The notes beneath the pieces are model-generated. The model ran no database searches and was not told the origin of the DNA. It worked only from the letters and a program-made list of their open reading frames with translations. The position numbers were made by a program, and so were the translations under genes. A stretch of 37,899 nt of DNA, taken from the NCBI GenBank assembly GCA_016219015.1, contig JACRCL010000033.1:1-37899 (forward strand), read 5' to 3'. Source of the DNA: Deltaproteobacteria bacterium (lineage in GTDB: Bacteria > Desulfobacterota > GWC2-55-46). This document shows positions 33,383 to 37,899 of the stretch, one piece after another (position 1 is the stretch's first letter; each line of letters starts with the position of its first letter).

Positions 33383-33403
33383 CAGGGTGTTAAAAAAACA
33401 GCC
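33383..33403. repeat. Degenerate MITE-type arm after the HEAT-like gene
   Basis: CAGGGTGTTAAAAAAACAG follows the TAG stop codon directly and resembles the arm consensus CAGGCTGCTGAAAAAG with substitutions. It lies in the ~100-bp convergent gap; no second arm was found. Confidence 0.45.
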
Positions 33404-33484
33404 TATCCATGGAAGGATGGAGAGCAACAAAAGCAGCCAAATCGCAAAACTTGAATCGAGCAATTTGTGAGGTTAGGCCGTCCG

Positions 33485-34294
33485 TCAAAGCCTTCCTATT
33501 ATCCTTTTAAGGGCCTCTTCCGCTTCAGCGTAGTCCGGCTTCAGGTCAAGGGCGTCCCTGTACTGGACCGCGGCCTCTCTCAGCAGCCCCTGCCGTTCGT
33601 AAGCCTTACCCAGACCGTTATGGGCCTCCGCGAGGGAGTTGTCGAGCCTCAAGGCGGCGTTGTAGCCCTCGACGGCCTGTTCCGTCCTGCCCTGTAAAAG
33701 GCGCGCCTCTCCCATGAGGTAGTACGCCTGGGCGTATCCGGGGAGGTATTTGAGCGTCTTACCGTACTCCCCGACAGCCTCGTCGAATCTGCCCTGGTCC
33801 CTGTAGAGATACCCCATGTTGATATAGGTCTTTATGTGTGAAGGCTCCAGGGCGAGCGCGGTTTGGTATTCCCTGAGAGCCTCGCTGAACCTGCCCTGGG
33901 TGTAGTACGCGTAGCCGAGGTTGTTATGGGCCTCCACAAGGTCCGGCTTCAAGGCTATGGCGAGCTCATATTTCCCGATAGCCTCTTCGGTCCTTCCCAT
34001 GGCGTGGTATATGGCCCCTATGTTGAAGTGCGCCTTACCGTAATACGGGTATATATCTATCGCCTTCCTGTTCTCTTCCAGGGCCTCGTCGAGCCTTCCC
34101 TCTCCGGCGAGCACGGTGGCGTAGTTGTAATGGGGCCTTGCCTTGGACGGGGATTTCATGACGACGTCGGCCCATAGCGAGCTCTCGGCGCTCCAGACGG
34201 AGTTCCTGGAGTACGTGGCAACGAGGAGCGCGGCCGCGCAGGCGAACATCAGGGCCGTGAACAGGGCCTCATGGATTGGGTTGTCTCTGCTCAT
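33485..34294 (-). CDS. TPR protein resembling the C-terminal half of a TMTC-like protein (269 aa)
   Basis: One hydrophobic helix (about 9-27) is followed by YSRNSVWSAESSLWADVVMKSP, the junction motif that in the three TMTC-like proteins links the membrane half to the TPRs. Six to seven TPR units then fill residues 52-265. The GT-C half with its FDD and HPV motifs is missing; upstream there is only the barrel gene, 30 bp away. It therefore looks like a decapitated paralogue, possibly still made as a membrane-anchored TPR protein. No Shine-Dalgarno precedes the ATG: the upstream bases are a tandem 14-bp duplication. It probably depends on transcription from the barrel gene. Confidence 0.83.
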   Translation of the reverse strand: MSRDNPIHEALFTALMFACAAALLVATYSRNSVWSAESSLWADVVMKSPSKARPHYNYATVLAGEGRLDEALEENRKAIDIYPYYGKAHFNIGAIYHAMGRTEEAIGKYELAIALKPDLVEAHNNLGYAYYTQGRFSEALREYQTALALEPSHIKTYINMGYLYRDQGRFDEAVGEYGKTLKYLPGYAQAYYLMGEARLLQGRTEQAVEGYNAALRLDNSLAEAHNGLGKAYERQGLLREAAVQYRDALDLKPDYAEAEEALKRIIGRL

Positions 34295-34295
34295 T

Positions 34296-34323
34296 ATACG
34301 GATAATTCGATACGGATAATTCG
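34296..34323. repeat. Tandem 14-bp direct repeat
   Basis: ATACGGATAATTCG occurs twice in a row (34296-34309 and 34310-34323) with no mismatch. It fills the gap between the stop codon of the barrel gene and the ATG of the TPR gene. Confidence 0.9.
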
Positions 34324-34324
34324 G

Positions 34325-36268
34325 TCACCACGCCCGGAAAAACGCCCTCGTGGCCCTGAATATTATGGAGTTTTCCACGAGGTCCCTGTCCGGCTCCTTC
34401 GTGACGGTGTACTTGTGCTCTGCCGAGAGCGACCAGGCCCTCAGCTGGTAGAGCAGCTGGTTCTGCAGGAACGTGGTGTCGGTGAAGGTGGTCTTTGTAG
34501 ACCTCTCGGTCCTCTGAAGCAGCGCCTGCCAGCTCAGGAAACGCGTGAACCTCTTTAAGTAGTTGGCGTTATACGTCGTGTTCGTGACAGTTTCCGTCCC
34601 TCCGGTAAAGGACGAGTCGGTCAGGCTGTAACTGAAGCCGAGCGACATTGTCCCGCGCAATAACTGCCTTGTATGGGTTATGCCGACTGATTCGGTTGAG
34701 GACTGGGAGAAGCCGGATATCTCGGTAAAGCTGTGCACGCGCTCAGCCGATAAGTCGACCCTGGTGTTCTTAAGGTACGTGGACGCGGCTAAAAACTGAA
34801 GGCTTTCCGTCCTCTGGTCGTACAGCGCCACGTAGGAGTCCTGGGAGAACTTGTGATATCTGCCTGTCATGTTGACGTACTTCTTCCACTGCCTGTTGAA
34901 CGCTTCCAGGTTGTAGGACTTCGTAATGCTGCTTACTTTGCCCGAGAAGCTCTGCGTGTCGCTGTACGCAAGGTCGGTGTTGAAGCCCACGTACGGGTTT
35001 ACGTTTATGTCCTTGAGCGACAGGGTAGCCTGGTAGTCCAGGCCTTTGCCGCCCTGGTCCCCGTTCTTGTCGTGTATCTTCTCTTCGACGTAGCCCATCC
35101 CGTAGCTTGCGAACAGGCGCGCCCAGTTGAACTGCCTCGAGTATCGGATGCTGGTTATCTCCCTGAAGGTCTTCCTGTCGCTCAAGCTCGGCAGGGCCGA
35201 GGCGCTGCTTGTGTTGGTCTTCAACTGGTAGTAGCTGACCGACTCCGCAAGAGAGAGTGTTTTTGTGAGCGAATAGTTAAGGCTTAGGTTGGCGCTCTCC
35301 CCGTCGGACTTCGACGTGGACGTCGGGGTGTCGTTCTCGATGCTGTTGATGGACAGGCCGAGGGTGGAGGTAAGCCTGTCGCTCAGCCTGTAATTCATGT
35401 CGCCCGAGTATGTGCCGCCTTTCGACTTTTCTCCGTCGGTATTGGTGCTGTACATGGTATAGTTGTGCGTCTGGCTGAAGTCGATGCTGGGCCTGGAGGA
35501 AAGCGAAAGGCTCAAGCCCTCGAGCTTCGTCCTTGGGCCGTCCTCGGTTTTGGCATTGCTCTGCGTGGTGCCCAGCGAGAACTGGGTGCTCTTGGATATG
35601 TTGGTCACGTTGTTGAAGCTGAGCACGTCCTGTTTGGTGCCGGGTCCGGCGGTCGAGTCCGATACCGTGTGGGAGTAGTTGGCCTCGTTTATGGTCGGGC
35701 CTATGTTCTTCTTGGCTTGCACGCGGTAGGTGTCTATGTGCGTCTTGACGCCGCCTGACTTGTTCTCGTCCCTCTGGGCGAACAGCGCTATATAGGGCAG
35801 GGTCCTGAACTTCAGGAACCAGTTCGCCCCGTAGCTGTTGGTCCTCGAGCCCGTTTTGGAGGTGTCGCTCTGGGAACTGGTGTCCAGCCTGCTTCCGAAC
35901 AGCGTAAGCGGGATCGAGGATTTCGGCAACACCGTGGTGCGGAGGTAATAAAAAAGGTTCTTCGAGTCTATGTTCGAATTCTCGGTAGAGTAGGTGTTTT
36001 TAGTCCATTTTATGCCGGTATCGTATATGAGGAGCCTTCTTGAGAATATGTTGCCTTTGAGGTCAAGGGAGTAGGTCTGCTGGAAACGGCTGGAGTCCTG
36101 TTTGGACTTGTTCTGCTCTATGGAATGTTTTTCGAACTCGAAATAAACAACCCCGACAAGGCTTTTATACTCGTACGGGTCCACTTCGAAAGACATGGCC
36201 CGGGATGGAATAAGCCACGCTAACCCGGAAAGGGCCAATGCCCACCATATCCTTTTGCTGCGGAACAT
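34325..36268 (-). CDS. Predicted outer-membrane beta-barrel protein (647 aa)
   Basis: A signal peptide (KRIWWALALSGLAWLIPSRA, about residues 5-24) leads to a mature part rich in Ser, Thr, Asn and aromatic residues, with many alternating amphipathic strands such as SLSLSSRPSIDFSQTHNYTM and LSLNYSLTKTLSLAESVSYY. The chain ends in an aromatic residue (FFRAW), as outer-membrane barrel proteins commonly do for Bam recognition. It is probably a barrel of 20 or more strands. I do not recognise the family; PEP-CTERM-system outer-membrane proteins are one possible relation. I chose the ATG at 36268 (AAGGA 11 nt upstream) over a TTG at 36289. It precedes the decapitated TPR gene, with which it probably forms an operon. 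Confidence 0.83.
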   Translation of the reverse strand: MFRSKRIWWALALSGLAWLIPSRAMSFEVDPYEYKSLVGVVYFEFEKHSIEQNKSKQDSSRFQQTYSLDLKGNIFSRRLLIYDTGIKWTKNTYSTENSNIDSKNLFYYLRTTVLPKSSIPLTLFGSRLDTSSQSDTSKTGSRTNSYGANWFLKFRTLPYIALFAQRDENKSGGVKTHIDTYRVQAKKNIGPTINEANYSHTVSDSTAGPGTKQDVLSFNNVTNISKSTQFSLGTTQSNAKTEDGPRTKLEGLSLSLSSRPSIDFSQTHNYTMYSTNTDGEKSKGGTYSGDMNYRLSDRLTSTLGLSINSIENDTPTSTSKSDGESANLSLNYSLTKTLSLAESVSYYQLKTNTSSASALPSLSDRKTFREITSIRYSRQFNWARLFASYGMGYVEEKIHDKNGDQGGKGLDYQATLSLKDINVNPYVGFNTDLAYSDTQSFSGKVSSITKSYNLEAFNRQWKKYVNMTGRYHKFSQDSYVALYDQRTESLQFLAASTYLKNTRVDLSAERVHSFTEISGFSQSSTESVGITHTRQLLRGTMSLGFSYSLTDSSFTGGTETVTNTTYNANYLKRFTRFLSWQALLQRTERSTKTTFTDTTFLQNQLLYQLRAWSLSAEHKYTVTKEPDRDLVENSIIFRATRAFFRAW

Positions 36269-36396
36269 CAAGAGGCCGGTCCTTTCCAAGGCAAAAGCTG
36301 AAAACCCAAAAGAGCAAAGCGGAAAACCGGCCCGGGCCGGACTCGATGCCGTCCGGAGCCGGGCGGAAAAGAATCCGTCCGGGTGAGGACCCTATG

Positions 36397-37185
36397 CTAC
36401 CACGCGCACCTGAAGCCCAGGTCGTTGAACATGCCTTCGGGCGGGGCCGTATTCCTGAAGCTCGTCCTTACATACACCTGGAGCGAGTAGTGGCCCATGC
36501 CCCCCCATCCTCCGCCCCTTACGACCCTGAACTTCTCCCCGTAGTCCTGGTCCTTGAAATCGTTCTGAGGGTACTGCGTGTACCAGTCGGCTGTCCACTC
36601 CTGGGCGTTTCCGGCCATGTCGAGGACCCCGTAAGGGCTTGAGCCCTCCTTCAGCGTGCCCACGGGAAGCGGGCCGCCGTACTCGCCCATCGTGTTCACC
36701 TTCTTCATATCGAAATCGTTGCCCCACGGGAAGTGCCTGCCGTCAGTGCCCCGGGCGGCCTTCTCCCATTCGGCTTCCGCGGGGAGCCTCTTGCCCTTCC
36801 ATTTGCAGAACTCGTCCGCGTCCTTCCAGCTTACGAACACGACCGGGTGCTCGGCTATCTCGCGCGGGAAGGCCCCGTTTGCCCAGTGGGCCGGCGCCCT
36901 GTGGCCGGTCTTGTCCACGAACTCCTTATACTGCGAGTTCGTGACCTCGGTCCTGTCCATATAGAAGGTCTTGAGACTTACCTTCCTTTCAGGCCTTTCG
37001 TTGGCGTACCACGGCCTTTTATCGCCGTACTGCATGGACTTGGCCTCGCGGTCGACCTCGTTGCTCCCCATGACGAACTCGCCTTTGGGTATCTCGATCA
37101 TGCCTTCGGGAGGCTTCTTGCAGCCCGCGAGCGCGAGGACCGAGAGGGGGAGAAGATATGCAAGCACTTTTTTTCCGAATAACAT
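36397..37185 (-). CDS. SUMF1/FGE-fold lipoprotein without catalytic cysteines
   Basis: A lipoprotein signal with LALAGC (Cys22) is followed by a formylglycine-generating-enzyme-type domain (about 30-262). Family landmarks are [77 protein letters not shown] and RVVRGGGWGG...GFRCAW. The active-site cysteine pair of true FGEs, expected just after RGG, is absent, so the protein is probably a binding or structural member. The ATG at 37185 is 7 nt after AGGAG; the frame upstream to 37323 is spurious. It is the second of two tandem SUMF1-type genes and may bind peptidoglycan or a periplasmic partner, which is speculation. Confidence 0.92.
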   Translation of the reverse strand: MLFGKKVLAYLLPLSVLALAGCKKPPEGMIEIPKGEFVMGSNEVDREAKSMQYGDKRPWYANERPERKVSLKTFYMDRTEVTNSQYKEFVDKTGHRAPAHWANGAFPREIAEHPVVFVSWKDADEFCKWKGKRLPAEAEWEKAARGTDGRHFPWGNDFDMKKVNTMGEYGGPLPVGTLKEGSSPYGVLDMAGNAQEWTADWYTQYPQNDFKDQDYGEKFRVVRGGGWGGMGHYSLQVYVRTSFRNTAPPEGMFNDLGFRCAW

Positions 37186-37258
37186 TGCGAAGCTCCTTAT
37201 CGATACAATTCTTTTTGAAGACCGCACGCACGCGCCCTGGCGGGGACGGTGTATAGGG

Positions 37259-37275
37259 CGGGACCTTTGTCCCGC
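37259..37275. repeat. Small inverted repeat between the two SUMF1 genes
   Basis: GCGGGAC (37259-37265) and GTCCCGC (37269-37275) form a 7-bp stem with a 3-base loop and no T run. A weak attenuator or processing site is possible. Confidence 0.4.
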
Positions 37276-37362
37276 TGAGCGGAAAAACAGGGACAGAGGC
37301 CTGCGACCGTTGGCCCGCCTCACCCGCTCCCCCGTCCGGACCCTTTACGGGCCGGCGGCCCG

Positions 37363-37899
37363 TCATTTATCCTTCGCGCACCTGAACCCGAAGTTGTTGT
37401 TCTTTGTCTTCGGGTCGAAGAATATCCTGTTGTACGTCGGGGCGCTTATTCCGCATTTGTAATAGGTGCAGTCGTACCACGAACCGCCCTTCAAGGACTT
37501 GTACTTCTCGCCGTAGTTCTCGTCCGGGTGCGTGTTGCCGGGGTAAGGCTGAAACCAGCTCGCGGTCCACTCGAAGGCGTTGCCCGCGAGGTCGTAGACG
37601 CCGTAAGGGCTCTTCCCGCTCTCGAAGCTCCCAACGGGCATGGTATCCCCGTTGCCGTACTGCGGGGTGTTGCCTTTGTCTTTTGAGAACTTGTTGCCCC
37701 AGGGGAAGGCCCTTTTATCGGTGCCGCGCGCGGCTTTTTCCCATTCCTCTTCCGTGGAGAGCCGCTTGCCTTCCCACCGGCAGAACTCGTCGGCGTCGAA
37801 CCATGTCACATACACGACCGGGTGGTTCTCCTTGCCCGGAGGGATTTTGCCGTCTTTCCAGTGGAAGGGAGCAGGTCTGCCGGTGGAGTCCACGAACGC
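37363..37899 (-). CDS. SUMF1/FGE-fold protein, 5' end beyond the window (partial)
   Basis: The last 178 residues of a second SUMF1-domain protein are visible; the start lies to the right of the window, so signal and N-terminus are unknown. Landmarks are [52 protein letters not shown] and [13 protein letters not shown]...GFRCAKD. It keeps a C-x4-C pair right after GGSW, resembling the active-site cysteines of formylglycine-generating enzymes but shifted one residue later. It may therefore be catalytic while its neighbour at 36397 is not. The two genes are clearly duplicates and lie about 180 bp apart. Confidence 0.9.
   Translation of the reverse strand, partial: AFVDSTGRPAPFHWKDGKIPPGKENHPVVYVTWFDADEFCRWEGKRLSTEEEWEKAARGTDKRAFPWGNKFSKDKGNTPQYGNGDTMPVGSFESGKSPYGVYDLAGNAFEWTASWFQPYPGNTHPDENYGEKYKSLKGGSWYDCTYYKCGISAPTYNRIFFDPKTKNNNFGFRCAKDK

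Overview
This 37.9-kb window looks like chromosomal DNA of a GC-rich Gram-negative bacterium. An outer-membrane barrel, several lipoproteins and PilZ and response-regulator signalling proteins support that. The codon habit (frequent AGG for Arg and ATA for Ile in GC-rich genes) and gene content (LarE, DUF2130, TMTC-like TPR membrane proteins, an EF-G paralogue) suggest a lineage of deltaproteobacterial or Nitrospirota type. That placement is an inference; no gene here settles the taxon.

Layout. (1) 1-600: the 3' end of a 23S rRNA gene, a 5S rRNA gene and a strong terminator. (2) 600-5430: an accessory zone holding a small minus-strand gene with a good sigma70 promoter and a Fur-box-like palindrome, a c-di-GMP-binding PilZ protein, an AT-rich lipoprotein gene that looks foreign, a receiver-domain protein with a long Glu/Pro-rich tail, and about 800 bp of non-coding DNA with three copies of a ~110-bp repeat. 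(3) 5431-18440: a long co-directional plus-strand run of mostly housekeeping genes: valS, nadC, birA, coaX, a TPR protein, an EF-G paralogue, a helical-repeat protein, nfo, trxB, a carbamate kinase and a DUF2130 protein. A fourth copy of the repeat starts on the DUF2130 stop codon. (4) 18574-22108: a small zinc-ribbon membrane protein, then minus-strand genes for a PhnP-like hydrolase, a cytochrome b5-like protein, a site-2 protease and an AI-2E family transporter, interleaved with a second repeat family that resembles MITEs. (5) 22290-26930: two adjacent PP-loop sulfur-transferase-type genes (ThiI-like and LarE) converging on a 904-residue protein that contains a class III nucleotidyl cyclase homology domain split by a coiled coil. 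(6) 27271-37899: three tandem TMTC-like GT-C/TPR membrane proteins and a HEAT-like protein on the plus strand, facing a minus-strand set: two SUMF1-domain proteins, an outer-membrane barrel and a TPR protein that looks like a TMTC paralogue without its membrane half.

How the genes may work together. The valS-coaX run is a typical housekeeping operon with overlapping or abutting genes. The last 10 kb is the best candidate for an undescribed system: GT-C-type membrane proteins that could glycosylate exported substrates, beside an outer-membrane barrel and SUMF1-fold proteins. The most unusual single gene is the split-cyclase protein. Two dispersed repeat families end on stop codons of neighbouring genes, which is an unusual recurring arrangement.
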